Shown here piece after piece: positions 25,509 to 34,793 of a DNA stretch of 64,000 nucleotides (position 1 is the first letter of the stretch; each line of letters starts with the position of its first letter). The translations under genes were made by a program, and so were the position numbers. The notes below the pieces were generated by a model, which was given only the letters and a program-made list of their open reading frames with translations, was not told where the DNA came from and did not search any database. Source of the DNA: Komagataeibacter xylinus (GTDB lineage: Bacteria > Pseudomonadota > Alphaproteobacteria > Acetobacterales > Acetobacteraceae); contig NZ_QQBI01000008.1 in assembly GCF_004302915.1 (NCBI RefSeq), positions 1 through 64,000 on the forward strand, given 5' to 3'.

Positions 25509-26150
25509 ATGCCAGTGCCTTCGCCCAAGGCCCGGGCCTATCATGCCCGCATGCGACTCTGCTTTATCGGTGACAGCTACGTCACGGGAACGGGCGATGA
25601 AACCTGCCAGGGCTGGGCCGGTCGGCTTTGCGCATGCGAGCGGCAGGCCGGGCACGACCTCACCCTCTACAACCTTGGCGTAAGGGGCCAGACCAGCCAC
25701 GACATTGCGCTGCGCTGGCAGGCTGAAGCGCAGGCGCGGCTGCACGGGCGCGATGATGGCGGCATTGTCCTGTCCTTCGGGGCCAATGACGTCATGCCCG
25801 ATGCCGCAGGCCAACCCCGGCTTGCCCACGCCGACAGCCTGCACGCCACCGAACGGATCCTGCACCAGGCCCGCAGCAGATGGCCAACCCTGATGATCGG
25901 CCCCCCGCCCGTGGGGCGGCCCGGCCCCGACCAGCGCACCCGCGTGCTGGAGCAGGCCATGGCGGCATCATGCAGCCGGGCTGGCGTGCCCTTCCTGTCC
26001 GTCTGGGCGCCGTTGCTGGGCAGCGCCGCATGGTGTGGCGGGATTGCCCGGGGTGATGGGCTGCACCCCGGCGGGGCAGGCTACGACGTGCTGGCCCGGC
26101 TCGTGCGGGACTGGCTTGCCTGGCGGGATCTGATGGCCGCACCGCCATAG
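25509..26150 (+). CDS. SGNH/GDSL-family hydrolase
   Basis: A 213-residue esterase-type protein. The nucleophile is in FIGDSYVTGTGD, the Gly and Asn oxyanion residues are in NLGVRGQTS and GANDV, and the Asp/His pair is in DGLHPGGAGY. It has no signal peptide, so it is probably cytosolic. Substrate (acyl ester, acetylated sugar or lipid) cannot be inferred. The start could also be the ATG at 25551, directly before MRLCFIGDS, as in many relatives; neither has a strong ribosome site. Confidence 0.85.
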   Translation: MPVPSPKARAYHARMRLCFIGDSYVTGTGDETCQGWAGRLCACERQAGHDLTLYNLGVRGQTSHDIALRWQAEAQARLHGRDDGGIVLSFGANDVMPDAAGQPRLAHADSLHATERILHQARSRWPTLMIGPPPVGRPGPDQRTRVLEQAMAASCSRAGVPFLSVWAPLLGSAAWCGGIARGDGLHPGGAGYDVLARLVRDWLAWRDLMAAPP

Positions 26151-26248
26151 AAAACGCATATCCCCATTCCCCTTGGCAGGAACCGGCATTATGGCCACAT
26201 AAGGCGCGCAGCCCCATGCCGCGCTTTTTCGAATGAAGGCATACAGAC

Positions 26249-26644
26249 ATGAACAAGATCATCACCTGTGCCCTGCTGGGCACGCTGGCCGTAGCCTGCG
26301 TGCCCGCCGCCCGCGCCGACGTGCCCGAGGCGGAACTGAATTCGCTCTACATCCGCCCCGAGGTGCAGCTTCCCGCCCCCGCGCTGACCTTTCCCGCCTA
26401 TCCGATAGTGGATGACTGCACCACCGAGTTTGGCGACGAGGTGACCAATGCCTGTGTCACGGCGGAAAAGGAACGCGCCCTGGTGCTGCAACCCGCGTGG
26501 GAGGAATACAAGGACAGCGACAAGATCGGCTGCCAGGAGGACGTCACGCACATCCGCCACATCCAGCTCTATCGTGACCTGGCCTACTGCCTGGACAAGC
26601 GCCGCTATGACGCATGGCGCAAGGACCACCCCAACGGCAAGTAA
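26249..26644 (+). CDS. Secreted cysteine-containing hypothetical protein
   Basis: A 131-residue protein with signal peptide MNKIITCALLGTLAVACVPA (cleavage near ARA). The mature part has four cysteines (DDCTTEF, NACVTAE, IGCQEDV, AYCLDKR) that could make two disulphides in a helical domain ending KRRYDAWRKDHPNGK. It is conserved in style with other small exported proteins here but unassigned. Confidence 0.6.
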   Translation: MNKIITCALLGTLAVACVPAARADVPEAELNSLYIRPEVQLPAPALTFPAYPIVDDCTTEFGDEVTNACVTAEKERALVLQPAWEEYKDSDKIGCQEDVTHIRHIQLYRDLAYCLDKRRYDAWRKDHPNGK

Positions 26645-26661
26645 AAGGCCTGAAAAAAGTT

Positions 26662-26740
26662 AAAAGTTTTTGGGTGCCGCCTTTTTTCAAAAAGGCGGCG
26701 CTCTCTCGAAGCTTTTTGAAAAACGCTTCACCAAAAACTT
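26662..26740. repeat. Composite palindromic element, full copy 4 (inverted orientation)
   Basis: Here hairpin B comes first (AAAAGTTTTTGGGTGCCGCC, then AAAAAGGCGGC) and hairpin A second (GAAGCTTTTTGAAAAACGCTTC), closing with ACCAAAAACTT. The order is the reverse of copies 1-3, so the element inserts or works in both orientations. It lies between two convergent genes. Confidence 0.75.
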
Positions 26741-26756
26741 CTTTGGTCATAACCGG

Positions 26757-28412
26757 TTAATCGCGTGTGATATGACAGCTCTGGTCGTCATGGCTGTGGT
26801 CGTAATCCACGTTCTGGTTGGCGGCACTATCGCCATGCACGATCCGGCGCGGGCGGGCGGGGTCGGCTGACAGCACCGACAGGCTGCGATCCAGCCCCGC
26901 ATAGGCCAGCCCCGCCGCCTCAAGCACGCTGGCGGGCATGCTGGCCAGCGTAAACGGCGCATGCACATTGGCGCGCGCGGCCTGCATGGCCGGGGCGTGG
27001 GCAGCCTGCCAGCCAGGCGAGGCCCAGAAATAGAGCGGCACCTCATAGGCTGCACGCACATCGCCATGCGCGGGGATGCCGCCTGAGCATTCATTTACCC
27101 GCACCCCATGGTCCGGCACGTAGAACAGGGCGGCTTCACCCCCATGCGCCTGCAGGCTGGCCTGCACGCGGGCAAGGATATGGTCGGTATAGGCGATGCT
27201 GTTGTCATAGGCGCTGCCCAGATGGGCGAAGCCTGGAGGGGCGCGATCCGCCGCATTCTCGTGGCTGCCAAACAGGTGCAGCACGACCAGCACCGGCCCC
27301 TTCGCCCCGGCAATGGCCTGATCGAACACGGGCAGCATCTGTTCATCAAGCACGGGGCGGCCCATCACGCCGCCCCGCACGGTGGTATAGGCGATATGGT
27401 GCGCCTGCTCCGAATAGGCGCCGATCACGCTGTCATACGGGCCAAGGCGGGGGTGGTTGCTGATCCACCACGTATCGAACCCCGCCGCATTGAACACCGA
27501 GACAAGGTCATGCCCCGGCACGGACCCCGGCCGCAGCCGGTCATAGCCTGACAGGATGACCGGCACGGCACCCACCGTGTAGTCAAAGGGCGTAACCACA
27601 TTGTCAAAGCGCAGCAGGCCGGGCAGGTGGTCCATTTCAGGCGTGGTGGGCAGGGCGTAGCCAAAGCCGTGATGGTGGTCGCGGCGCGCGCTCTCGCCAA
27701 TGACCAGCACGATCACCTGCCGCGCACCGGGTGCGGGCGGGGTGAGAAACTCGACCGGCTCATGGCTGATGCGCCGCGCCATGGCGGTTACGCGCCATGT
27801 CTCGCGCCTTGCTGCCGCATAGCCGGTCAGCAGGCTCCACGGCCAGGCACGGTCGAAATGGGCATGGATGGCCACCAGCGGGTTCTCCGTGCCCGCACGG
27901 GTGGGGGGCAGGCTGTGCCACAGCCGCATCACGGGCACCACCAGCACCGTCACCAGCACCGCCACCGCGCCCAGACGCCACCGGCCCGGCCACGGCACCA
28001 CCACCCCGCGCGGGCGCGACAGGTAAAGGGCGGCCAGCCCCGACCACAGCACCGCCCACGCACACAGCCATGGCAGCACCGGGGCGACATAGCCCATCAC
28101 CACCGGCACCGAGCAGTAGAACAGGATCAGCCATAACGGATAACCCGGCGGCACGCCGCTGATATGGATGTAATACACAGCCCCCGGCAGCAGCACGACG
28201 GCAGGCAGCAAGGCCGCCAGCAGCACCCGCCTGCTGTTGCAGGCGAGTGCGATCACCCCCCACAGCATGAGCGCGCGCGCAATGCCCTGCAACGCCGTGC
28301 AGGCGGGCAGCAGTGCCAGGCCGGCCATCAGCCCCAGCAGCGCATCGGGCCATGCCTGCCGCCATGAGCGCGACCGATGCAGAAACCTGCGCGGAGGGGG
28401 GAGCCTGTTCAT
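26757..28412 (-). CDS. Phosphoethanolamine transferase-like sulfatase-fold protein
   Basis: A 551-residue inner-membrane protein with about five N-terminal helices (residues 20-175) and a periplasmic alkaline-phosphatase-fold domain. Family motifs: VIGESARRDHHHGFGYALPT at the active site, PFDYTVGAVPVILSG, VLHLFGSHEN and FYVPDHGVRVNE. This is the layout of EptA/CptA-type enzymes that move phosphoethanolamine from phosphatidylethanolamine to lipid A or another glycan. In known enzymes the nucleophile is a Thr within GE(T/S)(T/S). Here the motif is GESAR, so the nucleophile would have to be the Ser, or activity may differ. The start at 28412 avoids an uncharacteristic 19-residue extension. Confidence 0.8.
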   Translation of the reverse strand: MNRLPPPRRFLHRSRSWRQAWPDALLGLMAGLALLPACTALQGIARALMLWGVIALACNSRRVLLAALLPAVVLLPGAVYYIHISGVPPGYPLWLILFYCSVPVVMGYVAPVLPWLCAWAVLWSGLAALYLSRPRGVVVPWPGRWRLGAVAVLVTVLVVPVMRLWHSLPPTRAGTENPLVAIHAHFDRAWPWSLLTGYAAARRETWRVTAMARRISHEPVEFLTPPAPGARQVIVLVIGESARRDHHHGFGYALPTTPEMDHLPGLLRFDNVVTPFDYTVGAVPVILSGYDRLRPGSVPGHDLVSVFNAAGFDTWWISNHPRLGPYDSVIGAYSEQAHHIAYTTVRGGVMGRPVLDEQMLPVFDQAIAGAKGPVLVVLHLFGSHENAADRAPPGFAHLGSAYDNSIAYTDHILARVQASLQAHGGEAALFYVPDHGVRVNECSGGIPAHGDVRAAYEVPLYFWASPGWQAAHAPAMQAARANVHAPFTLASMPASVLEAAGLAYAGLDRSLSVLSADPARPRRIVHGDSAANQNVDYDHSHDDQSCHITRD

Positions 28413-28644
28413 TGCCCCTTCATGCCACGGGCGCACACAGGCGGGTAGACCCGCGCGCAATGGCGGCAAACGGCCCAGCGCCGCGGGGCTGGCACGTTTG
28501 TGAACGAACCGGCATGCGGCAATGCTTTTTATCGTCCGGGCACGCGCCTAATAATGCGGGCCGCCGGGAGGGCCCGCGCAGACGGGCGCCACAAGAAAAC
28601 ACCCTTCAAAAAAACCAGATTCAACAAAGGCACACAGACGTACC

Positions 28645-29865
28645 ATGGCAAAGATCAAGGTCAAAAATCCCGTTGTCGAGATGGATGGCGACGAGATGAC
28701 CCGCATCATCTGGCATTTCATCCGCGAGCGGCTGATCCTGCCCTATCTCGACATCGACCTGAAATATTATGACCTCGGCATCACCCACCGCGACGAAACC
28801 GATGACCGCGTGACCGTGGACGCCGCCGAGGCCGTGCGCCGCTACGGCGTGGGCGTGAAATGCGCCACCATCACCCCCGACGAGGACCGGGTGAAGGAGT
28901 TTGGCCTGAAAAAGATGTGGCGCTCGCCCAATGGCACCATCCGCAACATCCTTGATGGCACCATCTTCCGCGAGCCGATCATCTGCACCAACGTGCCGCG
29001 CCTCGTGCCGCACTGGACCCAGCCCATCGTGATCGGCCGCCATGCCTATGGCGACATCTACCGCGCGGCCGAAACGCGCATTCCCGGCCCCGGCAAGGTC
29101 ACGCTGCGCTACACCCCGGCCGATGGCGGCCCCGAGCAGGTGCTGGACGTGCATGACTTCAAGGGGCCTGGCGTGGCCCTTGGCATGCACAACACCCGCG
29201 CCTCGATCGAGGGGTTTGCCCGCGCCTCGCTGGCCTATGGGCGCGACCGCAGGCTGCCGGTCTACCTGTCCACCAAGAACACCATCCTCAAGGCCTATGA
29301 CGGCATGTTCAAGGATGTGTTCCAGGAAGTGTACGAGCGTGAGTTCAAGGCCGAGTTTGAAAAGCTGGGCCTGACCTACGAGCATCGCCTGATCGATGAC
29401 ATGGTGGCCTGCGCGCTGAAGTGGAAGGGCGGCTATGTCTGGGCGTGCAAGAACTATGATGGCGACGTGGAAAGCGACATCGTGGCCCAGGGCTTCGGCA
29501 GCCTTGGCCTGATGACCTCGGTGCTGCTCAACCCCACGGGCGACGTGGTGGAGGCGGAAGCGGCCCACGGCACCGTGACCCGCCATTTCCGCGAGCACCA
29601 GAAGGGGCGGCCCACCAGCACCAACCCCATCGCCTCGATCTTCGCCTGGACGCGCGGCCTGGCCTATCGCGGCAAATTCGATGACACGCCCGATGTCACC
29701 CACTTCGCCCATACGCTCGAGCGCGTATGCATCGAGACGGTGGAGGGCGGCCAGATGACCAAGGATCTCGCCCTGCTGGTGGGCAAGGACACGAAATGGC
29801 TTGATACCCAGCCTTTCCTTGACGTGCTGGACGAAAAGCTGCGCGCGGCACTGGCCAAGGCATAA
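28645..29865 (+). CDS. icd: NADP-dependent isocitrate dehydrogenase
   Basis: A 406-residue enzyme of the eukaryote-like (type II) isocitrate dehydrogenase group: the opening [20 protein letters not shown], substrate residues in [18 protein letters not shown], metal and substrate Asp residues in [20 protein letters not shown], and the coenzyme region [11 protein letters not shown]. It converts isocitrate to 2-oxoglutarate in the TCA cycle and makes NADPH. It stands alone. A piece of the palindromic element with a GC-rich hairpin follows its stop and could terminate transcription. Confidence 0.96.
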   Translation: MAKIKVKNPVVEMDGDEMTRIIWHFIRERLILPYLDIDLKYYDLGITHRDETDDRVTVDAAEAVRRYGVGVKCATITPDEDRVKEFGLKKMWRSPNGTIRNILDGTIFREPIICTNVPRLVPHWTQPIVIGRHAYGDIYRAAETRIPGPGKVTLRYTPADGGPEQVLDVHDFKGPGVALGMHNTRASIEGFARASLAYGRDRRLPVYLSTKNTILKAYDGMFKDVFQEVYEREFKAEFEKLGLTYEHRLIDDMVACALKWKGGYVWACKNYDGDVESDIVAQGFGSLGLMTSVLLNPTGDVVEAEAAHGTVTRHFREHQKGRPTSTNPIASIFAWTRGLAYRGKFDDTPDVTHFAHTLERVCIETVEGGQMTKDLALLVGKDTKWLDTQPFLDVLDEKLRAALAKA

Positions 29866-29870
29866 AACAG

Positions 29871-29916
29871 AAGTTTCCGGGTGCCGCCTTTTTTCAAAAA
29901 GGCGGCATTCTTTTTA
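29871..29916. repeat. Partial palindromic element (hairpin B) after icd
   Basis: GGGTGCCGCCTTTTTTCAAA and AAGGCGGCATTCTTTTT form the hairpin B of the element, 11-base GC-rich stem plus T-run. The other hairpin is lost. It lies between the convergent icd and dicarboxylate symporter genes. Confidence 0.65.
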
Positions 29917-29929
29917 ATCTTTGCCGGGG

Positions 29930-31213
29930 TTACGCCCCCTCCTCCAGCGCGTGATCGGCCAGTTCGCCTTCCCACCGGGCCGCGACGGCGGCGGCGTAGC
30001 CATTGCCCAGCACATTGGTGGCCGTGCGCGCCATGTCGAGAAAGTGGTCAATGCCCAGGATCAGCGCCAGCCCCGCCTCGGGCAGGCCGAACTGCGGCAT
30101 GACGGCCGCCAGCGTGACAAGGGCGGCACGCGGCACGCCCGCAATGCCCTTGCTGCTCAGCATCATCACCAGCACCATCGCGATCTGCTGGCCTACGGGG
30201 ATGTGGATGCCATAGGCCTGCGCAATGAACAGCGCGCCGAAGGACTGGAACAGCACCGAGCCATCAAGGTTGAAGCTGTAGCCCAGCGGCAGCACGAAGC
30301 CGCTGATGCGGTCGGGCACGCCAAACAGCTCCAGCCGCTCGACCAGCAGCGGGTAGACGGCCTCGCTGCTCGCGGTGGCGAAGCCAAGCAGGATGGGCTG
30401 GATCAGCAGCTTCGCCAGTGCGAACACGCGCCTGCCCAGCACGCAGAAGGTCATGGTGGTCAGCAGCACCCACAGCACGCCCAGCGTGCCGTAGAACTTG
30501 CACAGGAACACGCCAAACATGCCCAGGATGCCAACGCCGCTATGGGCCACGCTGCCCATGACCGAGCCGAACACGGCCACGGGGGCGGCATACATCACCA
30601 TATCGGTCATGCGCAGCATGATGCGGGCGAGTTCGGCGGTCCAGGGCAGGATCATGCGCTGCGCCCCCTTGCCGGCCGCGGGCAGGGCCAGGCCAAACAG
30701 GACAGAGAACACCACGATCTGCAAAATGTCGTTGCGGCCCATGGCATCAAAAATGCTGGTGGGCACCACATGCAGCACGAACTCGACCGGATCGAAATGC
30801 GCATGCGCCAGGCCCGTATCGCCCAGGCCCTGCGGCACGGTAAAGCCTATGCCGGGCTGGAGCAGGTTGGCGGCCAGCAGGCCGGTCACGAGCGACAGGA
30901 AGGAGGCGACGATGAACCACAGCAGGATACGCCCGCCAATGCGCATCACCTGCGTGCCATCGCCAAGGCTGCCAATGCCCGACACAAGGGTGGCAAAAAC
31001 CAGCGGGGCAATGATCATGCGCACAAGCCGCAGGAACAGCCCCGTCAGCAGGGTTGCGCAGCGGGTGGCGGCCTCGGCCGCAGCCGGGCCCGCCGCATGC
31101 AGGCCCAGCCCCACGACCACACCCAGCAGCAGCGCGACCACAATGGCGCGCGTGCGCCCGCTGGCATTACGTTTTACGGGCTTGGCCAAATCAACAATCC
31201 TGCTGCCATTCAT
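29930..31213 (-). CDS. Dicarboxylate/amino acid:cation symporter (DAACS)
   Basis: A 427-residue protein of the DctA/GltP family with about eight helices and two re-entrant loops. Signature parts are LVRMIIAPLVFATLVSGI, the serine-rich loop FATASSEAVYPLLVERLELF, then SFNLDGSVLFQSFGALFIAQ and the substrate/sodium region MLSSKGIAGVPRAALVTLAA and DHFLDMARTATNVLGNGYAA. It imports C4-dicarboxylates or acidic amino acids; the neighbouring icd is opposite in strand and gives no further hint. The start at 31213 is chosen over 31258, which adds an arginine-rich tail. Confidence 0.88.
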   Translation of the reverse strand: MNGSRIVDLAKPVKRNASGRTRAIVVALLLGVVVGLGLHAAGPAAAEAATRCATLLTGLFLRLVRMIIAPLVFATLVSGIGSLGDGTQVMRIGGRILLWFIVASFLSLVTGLLAANLLQPGIGFTVPQGLGDTGLAHAHFDPVEFVLHVVPTSIFDAMGRNDILQIVVFSVLFGLALPAAGKGAQRMILPWTAELARIMLRMTDMVMYAAPVAVFGSVMGSVAHSGVGILGMFGVFLCKFYGTLGVLWVLLTTMTFCVLGRRVFALAKLLIQPILLGFATASSEAVYPLLVERLELFGVPDRISGFVLPLGYSFNLDGSVLFQSFGALFIAQAYGIHIPVGQQIAMVLVMMLSSKGIAGVPRAALVTLAAVMPQFGLPEAGLALILGIDHFLDMARTATNVLGNGYAAAVAARWEGELADHALEEGA

Positions 31214-32157
31214 CAGAAGATAACGCCGCAAGTAACGCACGCCCCCCCGGTTTTGCAAGGTAGGCGTGCAACACCCCTCTGGTCGGCGTGCAGGCAGGGC
31301 AGCATAAAAAAACTGTTATACCCATACCCCCTACCTTTCTGGACAGAATGCGATTATAGGGATGTTCCTGTGAAATTATGCACCTGATGCATTATCTCCT
31401 CCTTGACCCAAGGGCGCACCAGGACGGGAAAGGCGGAATAAGGCGGACGGACATGCGTGCAGGATGGCCAGCCACTGGCCGGGAAGGCTTATGGCCCCCA
31501 GGCCAGATGTATCACCACGGATCAGGCGGGATGGTACGCATCAGGCGCGCGCAAAAGTGGTGCGAATCGCATTTCAAGATGCAGATCACATGACAGGCAA
31601 GACTACGGGCGTGCAGGAATCCCTGCCACGCGGATGGTGGGGTTCAGCAGTCTGTGCCTGTTTTCTGGTGGTTTTCCTTAGTTTTTTTAATATTATCTCA
31701 ATGCCGCAGCGCGCATGCGGGTCCCTGCTAGGCCCCGGTCCGGCGCATGGAAACGCACCTCCTGCCACCACTGACGCCGATGCTTATTGCTCACCCTAAT
31801 CACTCGCATGATGAAATCGTGTGTCAGCCTCCCTCCCTTTTCCCACCCGGGCAGGAAGCGCAACGAGAGACTTAAGCTATTAAGTCATTGAAAATACGAT
31901 ATTAAATTCTGGAAAACAGGGCTTTTTCCATGCTGGCGCACAAACCGGAATCGCTTGTGAGGATAGAGGCAGGATGATGGCGGTTATCTGTTACTTCAAT
32001 CACATTGTCGTGATACTATAGCACCGAATTTGTCGCCTTTAAGCGCAATCAAGGCCCCAAAACCAAGGGTTGGAGGGGATTTAGCCCATTAATATGCATT
32101 CATTATGCAATTTATAGAGGTCTGTTTCTGCTCATTCACGCCATGCTAGCTATCGGT
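31214..32157. other. Long gap upstream of the NsrR-like gene
   Basis: About 940 bases without a convincing gene. A plus-strand frame from 31590 could encode a 69-residue protein with one hydrophobic stretch (SAVCACFLVVFLSFFNIISM), but it has no ribosome site I trust. The last 250 bases are AT-rich, with motifs such as TTAAGCTATTAAGTCATT, and contain the promoter region of the regulator. No repeat, tRNA or IS end was recognised. Confidence 0.4.
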
Positions 32158-32646
32158 ATGCGCCTGACCCTGCACACCGATTATGCCTTACGCACGCTAT
32201 TATACATGGGATTGCATGCCGACAGGCGTGTCTCGATCCATGAGATCGCCAGCGCGTATGACATTTCCGAGAATCACCTTGTCAAGGTCATCCACCGGCT
32301 GTCGCGCCTTGGGCTGGTTGATGCGCGGCGCGGTCGTGGCGGTGGCCTGATCCTTGGCCATCCCCCCGAGGATATCCGCATTGGCGATGTCGTGCGCCAG
32401 ACCGAGGATGACCTGCAACTGGTCCATTGCGAACCCAGCCACGCCGATGGCAGCTGCTGCATCCTTTCGGAGATGTGCAAGCTGCGCGGCGTGCTCTCTA
32501 TCGCGCTGGGCGCCTTCATGAGCGTGCTGGACGCAACAACACTGGCCGACCTGCTGCCAGATCATGAACGCCCGCATCTGCTCGCACGCCTGCCCGGCCC
32601 GGCCCAGGTGCAACAGACACAGCAGCCATTGGCCAAAAGCGCCTGA
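32158..32646 (+). CDS. Rrf2-family regulator, NsrR-like
   Basis: A 162-residue Fe-S transcription factor. The N-terminal winged helix (MRLTLHTDYALRTLLYMGLH; ISENHLVKVIHRLSRLGLVD; RRGRGGGLILG) is NsrR-like, and the Asp8 that ligates the cluster in NsrR is present. Cysteines at 91, 100, 101 and 107 are spaced nearly as the three NsrR ligands, with one extra Cys. NsrR senses nitric oxide by losing its 4Fe-4S cluster and derepresses detoxification genes; RirA and IscR are relatives with other signals. I chose 32158 because MRLTLHTDYA is the family start; an upstream ATG at 32143 is possible. Targets are not seen in the window. Confidence 0.78.
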   Translation: MRLTLHTDYALRTLLYMGLHADRRVSIHEIASAYDISENHLVKVIHRLSRLGLVDARRGRGGGLILGHPPEDIRIGDVVRQTEDDLQLVHCEPSHADGSCCILSEMCKLRGVLSIALGAFMSVLDATTLADLLPDHERPHLLARLPGPAQVQQTQQPLAKSA

Positions 32647-32661
32647 CCATAACGGTCAGGC
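32641..32661. terminator. Shared hairpin at converging stops
   Basis: GCCTGACC and GGTCAGGC make a perfect 8-base stem with a 5-base loop, overlapping the stop codons of both the NsrR-like gene and the dedA-like gene. No T-run, but its place suggests a bidirectional transcription end. Confidence 0.55.
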
Positions 32662-33306
32662 GGCCTGTGTTCCGCCCCCCGCATTTTCCGCCTCGGCCTC
32701 ACGCAGGGCCTGCGCGGTCAGGCGCTGTTCATTGCGGCGCAGGAACACGGCACTCGCCACAAGCCCCACCGCAACCGCAAGGCCAAGCCCGATACTCGCG
32801 GGCCCCGATACCTGCGTGACCTTGCGGCCCAGGTAATACGCCCCGGTGGCGTACCCCCCTGCCCAGCACAGCCCACCCAGCGCATTAAAGATCATGAAAC
32901 GCGGCCAGGGCATGTGGTTGGCGCCGGCCAGCAGCGCCACGAAAACACGCAGCAGGGCGATAAAACGCCCGAAAAACACGATGCCACTGCCATGGTGGCG
33001 GAACAGGAAGCGGCCAAGCAGCAGCCTCTGCGGCGTAAGCTTGATGCGGCTGCCATATTTCTGCAGCAGCGGCAGCCCCACCCTGCGCCCGATCATGTAA
33101 CCGATATTATCGCCAATGACGGCGCCCATCACGGCGGCAAGGGCCACCCAGCGGATATCGAGCCGATGGGTGGCGGCACAATAGACGGAGGCGGAAATGA
33201 TCAGCGTCTCGGCAGGCAGCGGCAGGCCCATGCTTTCCAGCATGACAATGAACGTAATGACCCCATAGCCATAATGCTGGAACAGGTATTCGAAATGATG
33301 CAGCAG
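32656..33306 (-). CDS. DedA-family membrane protein, probable CTG start
   Basis: A 216-residue SNARE-associated/DedA protein with about five helices. Family features: the acidic ESMGLPLPAETL near the start, VMGAVIGDNIGYMIGRRVG and the Arg-containing FFGRFIALLRVFVALLAG. DedA proteins move lipid carriers such as undecaprenyl phosphate or phosphatidylethanolamine across the membrane. The first ATG, at 33243, would cut off the conserved N-terminal helix. The frame is open further to CTG codons at 33306 and 33303 (encoding LLHHFEYLFQHYGYGVITFI), preceded by GGAGGAC and a stop. A non-ATG start is therefore likely. Confidence 0.78.
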   Translation of the reverse strand: MLHHFEYLFQHYGYGVITFIVMLESMGLPLPAETLIISASVYCAATHRLDIRWVALAAVMGAVIGDNIGYMIGRRVGLPLLQKYGSRIKLTPQRLLLGRFLFRHHGSGIVFFGRFIALLRVFVALLAGANHMPWPRFMIFNALGGLCWAGGYATGAYYLGRKVTQVSGPASIGLGLAVAVGLVASAVFLRRNEQRLTAQALREAEAENAGGGTQAA

Positions 33307-33613
33307 CGTTCAGTCCTCCGTGCCGGGCAGGTCATCATGATTTCTTAGCGGAACATAGACAGGGCATGCCCGGACCAGATACGCGATACAAAGCCGCAAG
33401 GTGCCTGTACCCCCGGCCTGGAATCCGGTCGGTACAATGGGTGAAACAGGCGCAAGGCAAAACCGGATTTAACGAATATCTGCCACCCGTTTTTTCAACC
33501 ATCCGTTAAGATGGCCCATAATACCGGCCCCGTGATACGGGCCAGCCCCATGTAACCGCGCCATGAATACACAAGAACCGGCAGCGTTGGCCCTTACCTG
33601 GCATGCCTGCCCC

Positions 33614-34114
33614 TCATGCACGCAAGCAGAGCCGCTCCTTTACAAAGGCGATGTCAGCGCGTGATGCCAGCTCCAGCACCGCATCATCATAACCGGACAG
33701 ATCTTCGGCCAGCCAGTCGTGGCCAGGGCGGTGCATCTTCCACACAACGGCCTGCCGCGCGCTGCCCGCCACCCGGCTTTTCGAGATCAGGCACACGAGG
33801 CCATCACCCCTGCCCTGCTGCTTCTCCCATAACGCAAAAACCGCATCGGAAAACCCAAGGGCGGCCAGCAGCACATGGGTCCGGTACCAGTCTTCCACAT
33901 GCAGGGAATTGACCCAGCATTCCCGCCCCGTCCCATCAGGGCTGGCCTTGCCCGCGGGCAGGGCCGTGCGTGCGCGGCAATAGGCCAGGTACGTGTATTC
34001 CCCTTCGTTTACAATGCCCGCATCCAGCACCGGGGCGAAACGACGCGCCACCCGCAGCGTGGCATGGGCAGGCACCCGGGCCAGGGTGCGCAGCATCCGC
34101 TCATTGGCACGCAT
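33614..34114 (-). CDS. Hypothetical protein downstream of bluB
   Basis: A 166-residue soluble protein (MRANERMLRTLARVPAHATL) with a mixed alpha/beta pattern. Possible motifs are YTYLAYCRARTALP and ECWVNSLHVEDWYRTHVLLA. No signal peptide or membrane helix. It follows bluB by 21 bases on the same strand and is probably co-transcribed, but nothing in it points to cobalamin. The gap 33310-33613 contains no other feature I can support. Confidence 0.55.
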   Translation of the reverse strand: MRANERMLRTLARVPAHATLRVARRFAPVLDAGIVNEGEYTYLAYCRARTALPAGKASPDGTGRECWVNSLHVEDWYRTHVLLAALGFSDAVFALWEKQQGRGDGLVCLISKSRVAGSARQAVVWKMHRPGHDWLAEDLSGYDDAVLELASRADIAFVKERLCLRA

Positions 34115-34135
34115 GGGTAACGCCCCGCCTGCCGC

Positions 34136-34780
34136 CTAACGCCGGATCCACTGCCGCCGCTCGGGCGCGCGGCGTTCCCAGCCGCGCCGCTCGAGTTCGG
34201 GGGTGCTGGCGGGAGCCGCCGGGTAGCCCACGCACAGATAGGCCACGAGTTCGAGTGCGGGGTCCATCTCCAGCACGGCCGCAACCCGCCCGGGGTCGAT
34301 GATCGAGACCCAGCCCACCCCCACCCCTGCCGCGGTCGCCGCCAGCCAGAACGTATGGATGGCCATGACGGTGGACCAGGTGGTGGTCTGCGGCATGGTC
34401 GCCCGCCCCAGTCCGCGCCCCTGGGCGGGATCGGGGTGGGAGAACACGGCCACATGGTGGGGCGCATCATCCAGCCCGGCCAGTTTCAGCCGCGCGTAGC
34501 GCAGGGCATCCGGCCCGTCACGGTCGGCCAGGGCAGCTTCGTTGCAGCGGGCAAAATCAGCCCGGACCGCAGCCCGCCGGGCCGGATCATCCACGCGCAC
34601 GAAGCGCCACGGCTCGCTCAGCCCGACCGAGGGCGCAAGGCAGGCGGTGCGCAGCAGGTCATCGAGCACGGATTCGGGCACCGGGTCGGGGCGGAAATGG
34701 CGCACATCACGCCGCCAGCGCAGCAGGTCGCGCAACTGGTCCATGAAGGGCGATGGAAATTCCGGCGGGGTAGTGGTCAT
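34136..34780 (-). CDS. bluB: 5,6-dimethylbenzimidazole synthase
   Basis: A 214-residue nitroreductase-fold protein with the BluB marks: RWRRDVRHFRPDPVPESVLD for FMN binding, PSVGLSEPWRFVRVDDPARR near the flavin, and GVGVGWVSIIDPGRVAAVLE in the C-terminal half. BluB breaks down reduced FMN with oxygen to make 5,6-dimethylbenzimidazole, the lower ligand of cobalamin. Its presence says this organism makes true B12 and agrees with the cobalamin riboswitch at 61460-61656. It sits second in a three-gene operon; its neighbours are unassigned. Confidence 0.9.
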   Translation of the reverse strand: MTTTPPEFPSPFMDQLRDLLRWRRDVRHFRPDPVPESVLDDLLRTACLAPSVGLSEPWRFVRVDDPARRAAVRADFARCNEAALADRDGPDALRYARLKLAGLDDAPHHVAVFSHPDPAQGRGLGRATMPQTTTWSTVMAIHTFWLAATAAGVGVGWVSIIDPGRVAAVLEMDPALELVAYLCVGYPAAPASTPELERRGWERRAPERRQWIRR

Positions 34781-34793
34781 GCCTGTTTGTGGT

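Noticed and set aside
31590-31799. A 69-residue single-helix protein in the gap before the NsrR-like gene
   Set aside because: No ribosome binding site and no clear promoter; kept only as a note in the gap entry.
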